A stretch of DNA of 64,000 bases from the NCBI GenBank assembly GCA_029204225.1, contig CM055094.1:28070107-28134106 (forward strand), read 5' to 3'. This document shows, piece by piece, positions 21,003 through 33,218 of this stretch. Positions within the stretch are counted from its first letter, which is position 1; each line of letters begins with the position of its first letter. Under the pieces are notes generated by a model. That model did not search any database. It had not been told where the DNA came from and worked only from the letters and a program-made list of their open reading frames with translations. Position numbers and translations under genes: made by a program. Source of the DNA: Diphasiastrum complanatum (Eukaryota; Streptophyta; Lycopodiopsida; Lycopodiales; Lycopodiaceae).

Positions 21003-22968
21003 GGCTTACATGAATTTTTAGAAAACATCTTCCAGAAGAAGGTGGAAGAAGAGGAGTCCAAGGAATCGATGAGTTTCTGTGCTAGAGACTGGAAGTAAGC
21101 GGTCTTTTTTCGCAGTCATTCTATGGTATTCCTTTTGTTTAAATGCTAAGGTGTCAGGAGAATGGTTTTGAGCGTGAACAACTTGCTTGTGTAGGGAGAG
21201 GCACTCCTCATCATACCATCTATTGTAAGTGTGTTTATGAGATGAAAAAGTTTTTGGAGGATATGCAGTATTGGTTCAGTGAAGAAGCGACTGAGATAAA
21301 AAGGCTGCTTGTTGGTCTACTGAAGGTGAGAAGGGGAAGTCGTGGACTAGCGTGGCTAAAGAGGAAGTGTATATAGGAAGACCAAATGGAGAGAAAGGAG
21401 GACGATGGCGACGGGGTGAATGAGGTGTCATAATAGTACCAGGAGTAGCATGGCCAAGGGACAAGAGCAATAGAGAGTGATAAGAGATGGTAGGGTGCAT
21501 AATATGAAAAGTATGAAGAAAAGGAATCAAGGCTGGTGAACCAATGAAGTAGTCAACAAGGCTGTGTCCACCCCCATGTGGATGGCAAGTAAGAACTGAT
21601 GATGATGGCCATCGAGATAGGCCATTCAGAATGGCTAAAGAATGAGCTTCTGCTAGTCCAATCAACTGTTTTCCAAAGTGTGTAGCTAGAGTATCTGCAT
21701 CCTGAGAGGACTTGTCCAAACCCACATCCAAAGCCTGAATCTGTAGGAAATCACTATCTGCATGAAACTCTGTCTGCTGGGTGCTGGTGCGAACATTCAA
21801 ATCTCCTGCTAGTAGAATAAGGCGAATGGGTCACCACCACAGTCTGCAAAAGCTGATGTCTGAGGTGCAAAATAACAAACTGCTATAAAGAGATCTTGAG
21901 GTACAAGTAGCGACCAAAGAACTGTAACCAAATAAATCTCGCAAATGGATCACTTTTGAGCAGCTTAAAATGAGTACGATAAACCTCCCTGGTAAGACAT
22001 GCGACACCACCAAAGCCATGCGTGATTTTTCCTCTGAATAAAGGCCTGTACGCTGAATGCCTTGAATAATCCTGAATAGCTGGAAGGGGTCGATACAATG
22101 ATTCATGGGTCTCCACTAAGAGCAAACTATCACATTTCTGTAGAAAAGAGTGAAAATCCCCTGCTGAAGAAGATGAAAGCACACCGTTACAATTCCAAAA
22201 ACCAATTTGTAATGGCTGAGGGGATCTCGGGCTATTCTTGTGCCCAGGATCCCCGACTTCCTATTGTGAAATCTTATCGTAGAATTTAGGCTTGCCTTCA
22301 ATAAAGACCACTCTTTGATTCCTAGCATTGGCCTTATGAATGACCAATTTCCTCGCTTGCCATTGTGTGTGTGTTAGATCTTCATCCATAAAAATAAAAG
22401 TACCTTTGAGCTTAGCTCGAAGGCATAAAGCAGCATTGCGTTGATCAATGGAACAAAATTTTATGAATAAGACCTTATCATCAAATTTGCTCCGCCAAGC
22501 ACTCAAATCCCTCAATATTATGTGAAAGTTTAGAAAGAAGGTGGTCTTTCGCCTCATCAAGGGCCTTGTTTCCATTAGGAATACCCCTAACTTGGATATT
22601 AAGAGCCTTCTTGGCTCTTTTCTCTTGTTCTGTAAAGACATTCTCCAAAGTAGAATGCACTAAAGAGGGCTGAACTTGGTTAGAGGACACATTACCATCT
22701 TGCTTAAGAACCACAACCCAAGTACTACTTTCTTCCACTTCCTTTGCCAAATACGAGATTTTACTTTCCACATCTTGCTGTGAATGAAGATCCTACACCC
22801 CTTTCACTTTCATCATGTCAATAGTTGTTTGTGAGTCCTTATTTTGAAGACTGACCCTGACAAGTTCTCCATGAAGCATCTGATTTTGTAGTTGCAATTT
22901 CTCGACAAATTGTAGCACGTCTTTGAACTGATGTTGTAAGTAGCTGTGAAGAGATTCACTTAGACTAG
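21003..22968 (-). pseudogene. LINE-4: ORF1 C-half and endonuclease part of ORF2
   Basis: Closely similar to LINE-8. On the minus strand ORF1 runs from about 22965 (SLHSYLQHQFKD coiled coil, LNIQVRGIPNGNKALDEA, FIFMDEDLTHTQWQARK, NQRVVFIEGKPKFYDKISQ) to the TAG at 22261-22263. ORF2 continues in the same frame: IGFWNCNGVLSSSSAGDFH, VETHESLYRPL, GGVACLTREVY, then after a deletion near 21812 LAILNGLSRWPSSSVLTCHP and VDYFIGSPALIP, and the inter-domain segment down to 21003. Frame changes occur near 22500, 21880 and 21812. Confidence 0.88.
22220..22263 (-). promoter_or_regulatory. LINE-4 ORF1/ORF2 in-frame TAG with downstream hairpin
   Basis: ORF1 ends ...KISQ-TAG at 22263-22261 and ORF2 residues follow in frame (EVGDPGHKNSPRSPQPLQ, then FWNCNG). 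GAAGTC (6 nt) separates the TAG from a stem of GGGGATC/GATCCCC plus TGGGC/GCCCG, covering 22254-22220. Compare the same arrangement in LINE-6, LINE-7 and LINE-8. Confidence 0.75.
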
Positions 22969-23570
22969 CCATGTTAAAAGTGTGGGCAATGTAAGGAGAG
23001 AGAAGTTGGGAGACTGGTTTGAGGAAGTCTGAGTTAAGTGAATCGACATCTTTCGCTTTATGGGATTGGGTTTTTCTAATCGCGGATTCAATTTTGGTCA
23101 GGTAAAAAGGGAGAATGTTGTTGGTCGAGTAATAGGGATAGGAGGGGCATTTGTAGTGTATAAGCGAGTAGCATATTCCACCCGAGTCGATATCAATGGG
23201 TGAAAGCAAGGAAGACTTCTTAGAAAAAAGCTTCCAAAAAAGCGAGGAAGAGGAAGAGAAGAGGGAGTTTATAAGCTTTTGACCATCTCTTGTTAGATAG
23301 TCTCTTTTCTTTTATTGACTACATGATGATACTGCTTCTCTACTTGCACCAAAAGATTGGGAGAGTGATGCATGGCGAGTATCACCTGCTTATGTAAGGT
23401 GTGGCAATCATGATCATACCACCGGTTGTATGTCTTTCGGCGTGTGGAATATGTCTTACGAGAAAAGCCCTGGGTGGCGGCTTGTATAAGGGAGTGTGAC
23501 AAGAAGCTAGCCTGTTGTTTAATAGAAGAGGAGAACGGAAAATCTTGCAGTATATTTTGGTCTGAAACCA
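22969..23570 (-). pseudogene. LINE-5 fragment: ORF2 inter-domain region
   Basis: On the minus strand from 23570: ILQDFPFSSSIKQQASFLSH, AATQGFSRKTYSTRRKTYNR, WYDHDCHTLHKQVILA, the LFSSSSSLFWKLFSKK block and KIESAIRKTQSHKAKDVDSL with LLSPYIAHTFN, ending near 22975. It joins the interior of LINE-4 ORF1. Neither ORF1, endonuclease N-terminus nor RT is present. Confidence 0.8.
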
Positions 23571-24179
23571 GCCTGGCCAATGGCATGCAGTGCTCTGGTA
23601 TCCATCTTTGTACTGATCTCTGATTGAAGAATAGAACCATAAACTTTGGCAAAGAGGTGGCTAATCATGATGGATAAGGTTTGTGGACCAAGGGGAGGGG
23701 AAATCAGATGTGATAGCGTGGTTGAAAAGGAAAGGTGAGAGGATGTCAGTGGCATGCTTCAAAATTTCAGCCTCTAATTCGTCAATGTCTTTGGGTTTAT
23801 GTAAGTTTAATTGATCGATGGCCTCTTCTACTATGTCTGGAGAGAATGTATCAGAGGCACATGTGTATGGGTGTGTGGGAAGTGGAGGTGCATCAGGTAC
23901 AATGTACAACGATGTGGCATAGTTGTGCTAAGATCTGTGATCCGGGGTGGAGGTGCTCGTGAGAGGAATTTTTGCCAAAAGGATCTCGACGAAGAGCTAA
24001 AGAGAAGGTCCATCATCTTCTTTCTCTGGCAGATCTCATATGTAATTTTCTTTTTTCAGGTGGTTCTACGATATACACAGGATAAGTCACCCTTCACACA
24101 AAAATCTCTAAAATCCCCTGCTGTAGCTGAAGAGTGAATGCCATTGCAGTTCCATAACCTTCACCGCAATGCTCTAGAA

Positions 24180-24223
24180 AGATCCCCCGAACCGCTACCT
24201 AGTCCGGAGGGCTTTAATCCCTA
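24180..24223 (-). promoter_or_regulatory. LINE-6 ORF1/ORF2 in-frame TAG with weaker hairpin
   Basis: ORF1 ends ...YPSNPDK-TAG and the same frame stays open for about 19 codons (GLKPSGLGSGSGDLSRALR) before a stop near WNCNG, which looks like later decay. Downstream pairing is weaker: AAAG/CTTT plus CCCTCC/GGGGG with a two-base bulge, starting about 5 nt after the TAG. Confidence 0.5.
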
Positions 24224-25188
24224 TTTATCAGGATTCGAAGGATAAGTGCAGCGAGCCTTACCATCCCGATAAATTACCCTCTTCCCCAAAGCTTTTGCCT
24301 CACTGAATGCTTTCTTCCGATCCGCAACCTGCATGGGAGTGAGATCATCATCCATAAATATAAGTGTACCTCTAAGCTTGGCTCGCAATTTGAGGGTTGC
24401 CTGTCGTTCTTCCAAATTCGTGAAGCAAACAATGAGTGTAAAAGGGTCTCTCTTGGTTCTCCAAGCTCTATCCAATCCTTCGGAGTGGTGGGAGAGTGTA
24501 CTTGAAAGAAAGCTGGTTGCTTCGGTCATTGGATCATTGGTGTCTTCAACCCCTTGGACCCTAATATTCCGGGATCCTGCATTCGCTCTTCGGATATGGT
24601 GACTGAAATGACCCTATTGAAGGAAGGTGTACCTTTCTTAACGTCTTCCTTGAAAAGAGAAGCCCACGTATTTGTCTCAGCCTTGTGTTGCCCTATCTTC
24701 TCTTCCAACTCTTGAATCCTTGTAGGTTCTCCTTGTTTGCTTATTGCTGCCTCCAAAGAATTAATGCGGGTTAGCATGATTTCTCGTTCGGGGGACATAG
24801 ATTGAATGGTCGCTTGAAGCTGCCCATTTTCTTTTCGTAGAGAGCTGGATTCTTGTTTGATCTGCTCGATGTAGGAGAGAATGTACTGCTCAAATGATTT
24901 GGCAGGTGTATAGATTTCGGGAAGCAAGAAAGAGGAGTGAGAGGGCAGGGAGTGTGGATATCCGTATGCAATGCTTACCCTTTATCATCAGCATCATCTG
25001 GAGTAGAAGTGGAGGCTCTATCCGCACTAGCAATGGAAGCATCGTTATGGCATTGAGCAGGTTTTGCAGCGATGGTGGACAGCGGTACTGACTCTTCAAC
25101 AACGGTGGGCAGCGATGGTGACAGCGCTGAGGTGGCAGACAGTGATGGTGAGGGGAGGGCCAGCGCTGAAGGGGCCGCAAAAGTACGC

Positions 25189-25207
25189 GGGGGGGGGGGG
25201 GGGGGGG
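25189..25207. repeat. G19 homopolymer
   Basis: A run of 19 G on the plus strand (poly-C, and poly-Pro in ORF1, on the LINE-6 strand). It lies in the LINE-6 ORF1 N-terminal region. Similar but shorter G runs occur in LINE-7 ORF1 (33678-33690). Confidence 0.9.
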
Positions 25208-25267
25208 TCGTGGGCTCCCCTTCCCTTTCTTAGCCACAGGCTGGTCACGTGGTGCTGCCTCGCCCTA

Positions 25268-28200
25268 CAGCCCTACACAGTCATGGAAAGCTTTTGAAGA
25301 AGCTTTCCTAAGAGAATTGCTACTAGAGAATGAACTTGATAGAGCCTGGGAAGCCTGGGAAAGAACAGTAATGGACAAGTCCCTCATCCAATATATCTCG
25401 CAGTATCGAGAAGCAATTTTACAGATTAAAAATATGGATGACTATCAGAAAATCAGGGGATTTATCCGTGGCCTCAAAGATGAATATAAAGTAGAGGTCC
25501 ACTACCCTTGAGCAAGCTCTCAGATATGCTCAAATCTATGATGATTCAGTGGGTAGGAAGAGAGCGAGACAACAACCACTTTCTGAGCAGCCTCCTCAGA
25601 AAGACTTTCAATTTAAAAAGAAATTTTTAAAAAGAAAGAAAGAAGATAAATTTAAAACTAAAGCTCCTCAGAAACGCCCTTCACTCATACAGCCCTTAAA
25701 ACCAGATGATTTTGAGAAAGCCAAACAAGAACGTTTGTGCTTTGTGTGTATGGGCAAGGGACACACAGTCAGACAGTGTCCCAAGGGGCCTTTCACTAAA
25801 AAAGATAAGAAAAATAAGAAACAAGTATGTTTCCCCAGTGACTCGGCAACTTCCGAGATCAAAGTGTATCATGAAGATCATGAACACTGTTGCCAGCTGA
25901 CCTCTGCAATGCTAGCGAGACCCTTCAGCTTTGGGTCGCATGACCTAGTACGTATGCATGGGAAAGTTGGTAACCAGTCACTAAGAGTTATGGTTGATGA
26001 TGGGGCAACCCATAATTTCATCAACTACACCCTGGTTAAAAGGCTTAAACTACCAGAATTACCTAGTCAGCATAGGTACATAGTTTCATTGGCTAAGGGT
26101 GAAGATAAAAAAATATGGGAAACTATGGTAAGTAGTTTGAATCTTGGTATTCAGGGGTACCAAGATGAAATAAACTTTTAGATAATGCACCTGGATCGCA
26201 CATACATTGTTCTCGGGAGAGATTGGCTCTACAGTTTAGGACCTTCCCTCCACAGAAACTATTAGGAGAACACCCTCAGCTTTCAGCATAAAGGCCGAGA
26301 GATCCAGTTGCATGGGGACCATGATGTTCCCAACAGTCCTATGGTCTGCAGTTCAGAGCTTTGTTAGCTAATCGGAGACGAAGACCATCAGGTATTCTTA
26401 TGTGACTTTCACTTTATTCCTGAAGTTTCTATTTCCAGTTCTATATAGCAGAAAATCAGTAAATTAGAAACTTTATTGTTTAAATTTAAAGATGTTTTTC
26501 CTGAAGATTTGCCACATGGTTTACCACCTAGCAGAGAGGTAGATCATGTAATAAACCTAGTACCAGGTACAACACCTGTTTCTAAACCTCCGTATCGGGT
26601 CAGCCGAACAGAGGATGAAGAAATAACTAGGCAGTTAACAGATTATCTTGGGAAAGGCCAAATTCAGACCAGTAGTTCACCATGGGCCTCACCAGTCCTT
26701 TTGGTGAAAAAGAAAGAGGGGTCTATGCGTCTTTGCGTAGATTATAGAGCCCTCAATAAAGTCACAATAAAGAATAAATATCCTATGCCTCGGGCAGACG
26801 AGTTGTTTGACCAACTCGACGGGGCTAAGTTTTTCAGTAAAATAGACCTCAGATCGGGATATCATCAAGTCCGTATAAAGTCGGAAGATGTCTCCAGCTA
26901 CCTTTATGACCTTGATGAACAGTGTCCTCAGACCATACTTGGGTAAGTTTGTAGTCGTATTTCGTCTACAGCAAAACGAGAAAGGAGCATCTAAAACACC
27001 TCAGAAAGGTGTTTCGACTGCTCAGAAAGCATAAGCTTTATGCTAAACAATCCAAGTGTGAATTCTTCGTTGAAGAACTAGCATATTTCGGTCACATTAT
27101 CTCGTCAGATGGGATTAAGATGGACCCGAATAAGGTTAAAGCCATACTCAGTTGGCTGAGACCTCAAAATATTTTAGAACTTCAGATCTTTCTTGGTCTG
27201 GCGGGATATTACAGACGATTTGTCAAGGAATATGCTCAGATAGCAGTTCCCATGACAAATCTTCTTAAGGGGAAGGGAAAGGAGTTCATTTGGGAGTCCG
27301 CACAACAGGAGAGCTTTGATGCTCTCAAAACAACCTTAGCTACAACACCAGTTCTAAAAGTCGCCGACCCCAATCAACCATTTGTGGTCGAAACAGATGC
27401 TAGCGACTTTGCAGTTGGTGCTGTGCTAACTCAGAGTGGACGACCAGTTTTTTGAGAGTAAAAAACTCGAGCCAACTTGGACTAGGTACAGTGCCTATGA
27501 AAAGGAACTCTTTTCTATAGTCCATGCCCTTAAGACTTGGAGGCATTATTTGTATGGTGCCAACTTTGAGGTCCTGACAGACCATGAGAGTCTCAGATAT
27601 CTTTGCAATCAACCTGAGCTTAGAGGTCGGAAAGCTCGTTGGGCAGAGTTGATGCAAGAGTTTGACATGTCTATCAGATATAGACGGGGAAAATTCAATA
27701 CAGTAGCAGATGCCCTTAGCAGAATGCCTATGATAAACGAGCTGAGTTTTACTCAGATTCGTAATGAGTTACTCGAGTCCTTGAGAGGGAAATGCTAGCA
27801 TGATGCATTCTTCTCTACTATCTGGAACTCAGTCCAGAGCAGACAGTTAGACTCCAGAACCAGTTCCCGGGGCTGGTGCCAGTTCATTCAAGAATACGGC
27901 AGCTTCTGTTGAGGATGATGATGACTCCGAGTATACGTCGTCAGATGACGTTGAGGATTCTGAGCCTGTATTACCCAAGCAAACCCCAGTGGTTGAGGGT
28001 CAGTTGACTCAAGGATTCAAATGGAAACAATATTCCATTCAGGATGAGTACTTGCTCTATAGAGATAGAGTATGTGTCCCCAATTCAGAGGATTATAGGC
28101 AGCAGGTCCTATATGAATGCCATGACAATCCTAGTGCGGGACACCCAGGCATACAGAAGACCTATGAGCTTCTTCGTAGGCAATTTTTCTGGCCCAATAT

Positions 28201-29715
28201 GAAAAAGGACGTCCAACAGTATGTAACCAGTTGCCAGAAATGTCAAGTAAACAAAGCTGAGCGTTTAAAGGCAGGAGGGTTGTTGCAGCCCTTAGAAATA
28301 CCAGCTGGTAAATGGGAGAGTATCCCATGGATTTTATAGTAGGCCTGCCGTTGACCGTCTGACCAAAATGGCTCATTTTATTCCGACCAAAACAACTGTT
28401 AGAGCTCTAGAGTTAGCGAGGTTGTTTGTAGACGGGCTATTTAAATTGTACGGTCTACCTTCCGGCATAGTCAGCGACCGGGACAGTAAGTTTACTGGAA
28501 ATTTTTGGAGGGCAGTATTCCATCATCTCCATACTAAACTTAATATGAGTACCACCCACCATCCATAGACGGACGGTCAAACACAGAGGGTAAATCAGGT
28601 GCTAGAGGATATGCTTCGTGCATACGTCAGCAAGAAGCAGACTAATTGGGAGGAGTATCTCTCGATATTAGAGTTTGCTTACAACAGTACCAAACATTCA
28701 GCTACGGGATACAGCCCATTTATGCTGATGTACGGTTTTCAGCCACGCTCACCCACAGCTTTATGGTTTAAACAAGAAAAAGTTGAAGCAGCCAAAAACT
28801 TTTTAGAGGACCTAACCCAGATGATAGAACATGCTAAGCGTAGCATTAGGCAGTCCCAGGATCGAGCCAGGCATTATGCAGATCCACACAGACGGGATGT
28901 GTAGTTCTCCGCTGGTGAGAAAGTCTATTTGAGAGTCCCAGTCGACTCTAAAACCCTCAAATTAGGAGTGTGCTAAATTGTCTCCAAGGTATTGTGGTCC
29001 CTTTACCATCAGTAGGAGACTAGGCGAGGTCACCTATGAACTCGAACTCCCACACAGCAGTAAGGTTTTTCCAGTCTTTCATGTAAGTCAGTTACGAAAA
29101 GCCTTAACCAGATCAAACAATCTAGTAGGGGACAGTGTTCTAGTTCTCCCATTGGATCCTCAGCAACCTCCACATGAACCAAAGGAGATTCTTGATAGTA
29201 GAGAGACGTTGACTCGTCGTACTCTATATCGAGAATATCTGGTTAAGTGGAATGATCAGCCTGTTGAGAATGCCACTTGGGAAAGAGGCAGCGTCCTTCG
29301 CAAGATTTTTTCAGACTTTGTCTTAGAGGACCAAGACGGTTCTTAAGGGGGAGGGAGTGTTACGAGCTCGTGACCAGTGCCGAACCCTAGAGAACACAGA
29401 TAGGTCAGATACCACAGTCAGGGTCGTGTCCAGCGTACACGACCAACAGGGCAAGACAGTGTGAGTAGTGTGCCCCAGCATGGTCCATAGCCATGGTGAG
29501 CCTAACACAGCCTAGGGACCCTGTCAGCAGGATAGGGCTTCCAGTTGGGTCCCGACGTGCAGTCGGCCACGTCAGTGACACGTGGCCGACACTTGGCAGT
29601 TGCATGCTACCAGTCCTCACATTGGGCTAGGAGGGGCTTGCTCCATATCAGGGAGTAGGCAAGGTTGGGTGGATCAGTTAGTGTTTGCCCTACTGTGGTG
29701 TTAGGATCTATTACA
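25268..29715 (+). mobile_element. 5'-truncated chromovirus (Ty3/gypsy), copy A
   Basis: A second copy of the family found intact at 49236-55451. It starts inside gag ([12 protein letters not shown], equivalent to about 50866), joined to LINE-6 leader sequence, and runs to a complete 3' LTR (29358-29715). It keeps the CCHC knuckle ([14 protein letters not shown] near 25738), protease ([10 protein letters not shown] near 25993), most of RT, RNase H (ETDASDF near 27391), the HHCC and DDE integrase parts and the chromodomain. It has many stops (26179-26181, 26263, 26368 and others). Four deletions are visible against the intact copy: 14 bp near 25500, about 70 bp near 26892, 14 bp near 26960 removing LDDIL of the RT active site, and about 37 bp near 28348. 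Confidence 0.96.
29358..29715 (+). repeat. 3' LTR of chromovirus copy A
   Basis: 358 bases, starting TGTTACGAGC and ending GGATCTATTACA, preceded by the polypurine tract GGGGGAGGGAG. Clearly the same LTR as at 49236 and 55094, with more differences. It is followed directly by the LINE-7 ORF2 C-terminus. Confidence 0.95.
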
Positions 29716-32700
29716 GACGCTGTCTCTGGTCTCTGTGGGCAAGTAGGTCATCATCATCATCATCGTCACCGTCATCAAAACGTCCTCTCCTCCTGGAGAA
29801 GAAAGAAGTGATCTGAGGCTGAGAAACCTGACTCGGTTGGGCTGTCTGATACAAATCCTGTCGTAGTATAAACATTTCTCGTATCATGAGTGCCGCGCAT
29901 CGGGAATCCTCATAAGCTATGAGCGATCGTAAGGTGACAGGTGTGTCTTGGAACAAACAAGGGTATCTCCCTCTGATCTCGTAATATACCGGGCACCTAA
30001 AGATAAAGTGCTCCTCTGACTCCACCTCCTCTAAAGAGCATAACTAGCAAATCCGCTCCTCTCTCGGGGTACCCTGGAATCTACCAGTCTCAATAGCCAA
30101 CTGATGTGATGATACGCGGAGCTGTCCCAATGTAAATCTGAGGCAATGTGATAGTCTCGAGTCCAAATAATGCGGTAAGACCGGGAACCCTGCTATGTCA
30201 AGCTCAATAAAATGAGTCCAGTAGTAGCCGGGTTAAACCCCAAGCTGTCGCCCCCAAGTACGGTCGAGATATGCCCGATATAAGATGCGCCTGATATACT
30301 GATGAGTACCTGAGGGGAGCTCTGTAATGGAGATACCAAATGACTCAAGGAGGAAATGGGATGCCTGAGAGAACCACGATAGTCGATAACCCTGGTCATG
30401 AAGAAAGTGTGAGGAGACAAGTGTTGTCTGTGTTTATCTCATATCCTCATCGGGCAGAGCCTGGATTCTCTAAATGTATGTGATAAGCTGGAATGCGGCA
30501 TATATCTGAATGGGTGGAACGGCAAACTCTGCAAGAAGGATCTCATGTGGAACCGAGGGCTTCGCCCGAATCATACAGGCTAACATGGTGGTCTGCAATC
30601 GTGAAATGCTGGCCCAATGTGATGAAGGGAGGCCGGTGCACCATGTCTTTGCTGCATATAAGGCTGTGGGGGTGACGATAGTATCAAAGAGTCTACACTT
30701 ATTGCGAACATCTCGGATGAGCTTCCTGAAACAGAACCGCTCAAGCTGAACAAGAGAGGAATGCCCCTTCCCAACTCGGGTGGTGGCAGCCTGCCGCATG
30801 CTGAAGGTAGGACCAGAAAAGAGTATCCCCAAATAGGTATAAGAGGAAACTACCTCTAAGGCTTGTCCATCTAGGATGACGCTGCATGAAGGCTCGAGAA
30901 GTGTTGAAGACCATAACCTTGGTCTTCGCAGTGTTCACCCCCAACCCCCATCTGGTACAAAATCCCTGTAAACAATCCAGCTGCCTCTGCAAACCCTCTC
31001 TAGTCGGGGATACTAGTACTACATCATCCGCATGAAGGAGAATAACAATTAGAATGGTGCCAAGTCTACAGCCACCCCCGCCACACTGTGAGATGACTCG
31101 CTCTAACTCATCAATATACAATCCAAAGAGAACCGGTGAAAGAGAGCACCCCTGTCTCACCCCAATGGTGCTCCAAATGTGATGAGATAGGCCACTGCTA
31201 TGTCGGAAACATCCCAAGACCTTCTCATAAAGAGCCATCACTGCTAAAACAATATCTGTGGAGAAACCAAGGTCACGAAGTCTCTGAATGAGCAGGGAGC
31301 GTGGTACAGAATCGAAGGCTTTCCTGAAATCTACAAAACAACAGTAAACCCTCTCTTTCCTGTACTTAGCTTCCTCGATCAAGGCTCGAAGTGTAAAAAT
31401 ATGGTCAGTGGTAGAATAATGAGATCGGAAACCTGCCTGCCCAAATGCATGTAATCTCCGAGCTTCTGCATTTGAACTCACTGCAAACTGGAGTATGGTA
31501 CCATAGAGCTTCGTGAGAACATGTCCGATCATGATGGTGCGGTAATTACAAGGAATCATGGGATCACCATTTTTATGAATAGGGTGGATGATGTTGGTGC
31601 ACCAGGATGAGGGGAAACCAGAGACAACGACGGAATTGAGGAGAGTGGCTAGTGTGGGAGCAAGGAGGTTGGAAGCATGGGTTAGGAGTTCAGATTCAAG
31701 GTCTTCGATATCTCTTGCTTTATGGGACTTCATTCTCTTGATGGCCGTAAGTACCATGTCAGATGTGAAGAAGGTGAACTCAGAGGGGCGTGGGGAGATA
31801 GAGATGGGTGCGTCAGTGGGTATGGTATATAGTTTGGTAGCGTATTCGGTCCATATGCGAAGGTCATTCAGGAGGGGTGGTGGAGCACGAGGGATAAACT
31901 CACGCCAAAAGGCGCCTGAAGAGGAACTAAAGAGAAGATCAACAAGACGCATTCCTTCGGAATCATCATAGATTCGCTTTTTTCGGCAGAGTGTGCGACA
32001 GTAAGAGCGCCTGGTGGAGTGGAGGAGACGAGGATCGTGAGTGCGGGCATGGGTGACAAGCTGATGAAGAGAGCGACATTCAGCATCATACCACGGGGGG
32101 TGTGGGGGTCGTATCGATGAGGAGCGGGTGCCTCTGCTTTTATGGGGTTTAGATGGAAAAGCAAGGGAAGCAGCGGTATGAAGAGAAGTGCTAAGAAAGG
32201 CAACTTGAGTCTCGATTGTACTATCGCGAGGGAAGGAATGGATCAAGGAGGTTAGGAACTCCTGGTAGACTGGTGTATAGAGAGAACTGAATGTATACTT
32301 GGGTGCCCGTGTAAGCAGGGGGTGTGAGGATGGCTGGGGAGGTGGGAGGCGGCCGATATCGAAGGAGAGAAAGGAATGATCAGAGAGAGTGGTGGGAGAT
32401 ACATGAAAATCAGAGATGAGAGGTATGGAAGATGGTGATCCCATGAGATAATCCACAACACTATGTCCACCACTGTGAGGGTGACAAGTATAACTGCCAG
32501 ATTTTGGCCCACAAGTTAGGCAATTGTAAATGGCTAACTCATGGGCCTCTCCAAACTGCAATAAATGCTCACCGTAAGGGGTAGTAGGTCCCAAGCTGTC
32601 GTCTGAAATCCTGGTAACTCCCATATCATCGCTGTCAAGGGCATGATCACGGAGCTGGTCGGTGATGTCATAAAACTCTGACTGCCGTGAAGAGGTTCGG

Positions 32701-33215
32701 GCATTAAAATCTCCAGTGAGGAGAATATGCCCCCGCTCTGCGAATCTGATAATATTAGGCGATAAATCAAGGTAGGGTGAACCTATGCGCTCAGCAAAGG
32801 ACGAAGACTCTGGAGGAAAATAACAGGCCGCCACAAAGAGGTCCCTGTCCAAACCAATATCTTGCCTAGCAATATGAATCCATATATACCGTGCATGCTC
32901 GTCGTGTCTGATGAACTCAATGCTCGGATAAAGAGACTCTCTGTATAAACATGCAACACCTCCGGATCCACGACCGCTAGCTGATCTAGTCTCAAGTCTG
33001 TACACGAAATCCCATCTGTATCCTGGAAAAATAGTTAATCCTCTCTCCTGACTCTCATGAGTCTCCATAAACAGTAGTAAATCTCTGTCAGTGATGAAAT
33101 CGATCAAGTCGCCAGCAATGGAAGATGAGTGTAAACCATCACAGTTCCATACTTCAATCCGGAGATGGTGTGGATGGGGCCCCGGGGCACTCCCAAACCC
33201 GGGGACCCCAAATCC
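29716..33215 (-). pseudogene. LINE-7 ORF2 (endonuclease-reverse transcriptase)
   Basis: The APE endonuclease starts right after the ORF1 stop: IEVWNCDGLHSSS (motif Asn), METHESQ (catalytic Glu), FVAACYFPPES, LLTGDFNARTS, HPHSGGHSVVDYLMGSPSSI and LSDHSFLSFDI. RT follows: NYRTIMIGHVLTKLY, AFGQAGFRSHYSTTD, VDFRKAFDSVPRSLL, GVRQGCSLSPVLFGLYIDEL and LLHADDVVLVS (about 31023-31034; Tyr to His in the YADD box). A frameshift near 30888 precedes VSSYTYLGILFSGP. The tail has LCSLEEVE..EHFIFRCPVYY and QPQITSFF (29798-29821), an Asp run, then the LTR. No ATG lies between the ORF1 stop and the endonuclease start. Confidence 0.92.
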
Positions 33216-33218
33216 CTA
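33176..33218 (-). promoter_or_regulatory. LINE-7 ORF1/ORF2 in-frame TAG with GC-rich hairpin
   Basis: ORF1 ends PSSSRC-TAG (33218-33216). The same frame continues GFGVPGFGSAPGPHPHHLRI into the endonuclease. After GGATTT (6 nt) comes a stem of GGGG-(T)-CCCCGGG paired with CCCGGGGCCCC around a loop of about 10 nt (33209-33176), 11 G-C pairs with one bulged base. TAG-G plus a stable structure 6-8 nt downstream resembles the readthrough signal type known from gammaretroviral gag-pol. Confidence 0.75.

Larger units (their letters stand above)
23571..25250 (-). pseudogene. LINE-6: Pro-rich leader, ORF1 and a deleted ORF2
   Basis: ORF1 has a Pro/Leu-rich N-terminus (about 25237-24930), a predicted coiled coil (about 24900-24700: YILSYIEQIKQESSSLRKEN onward), and an L1-ORF1-like C-terminal domain (LRGTLIFMDDDLTPMQVADR, GKRVIYRDGKARC) ending at the TAG 24221-24223. 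ORF2 starts WNCNGIHSSATAGDF near 24165. Most of the endonuclease is deleted near 24050. It resumes with DLLFSSSSRSFWQKFLSRAP and EEAIDQLNLHKPKDIDELEA, and ends in early RT (ALHAIGQAGF) at 23571. Several frameshifts. Confidence 0.85.

Noticed and set aside
30741-33107. A 788-codon frame taken as a complete LINE ORF2
   Set aside because: Its apparent start (TTG) is internal. The frame is open back to the ORF1 TAG at 33216, and the last 40 codons come after a frameshift near 30888.
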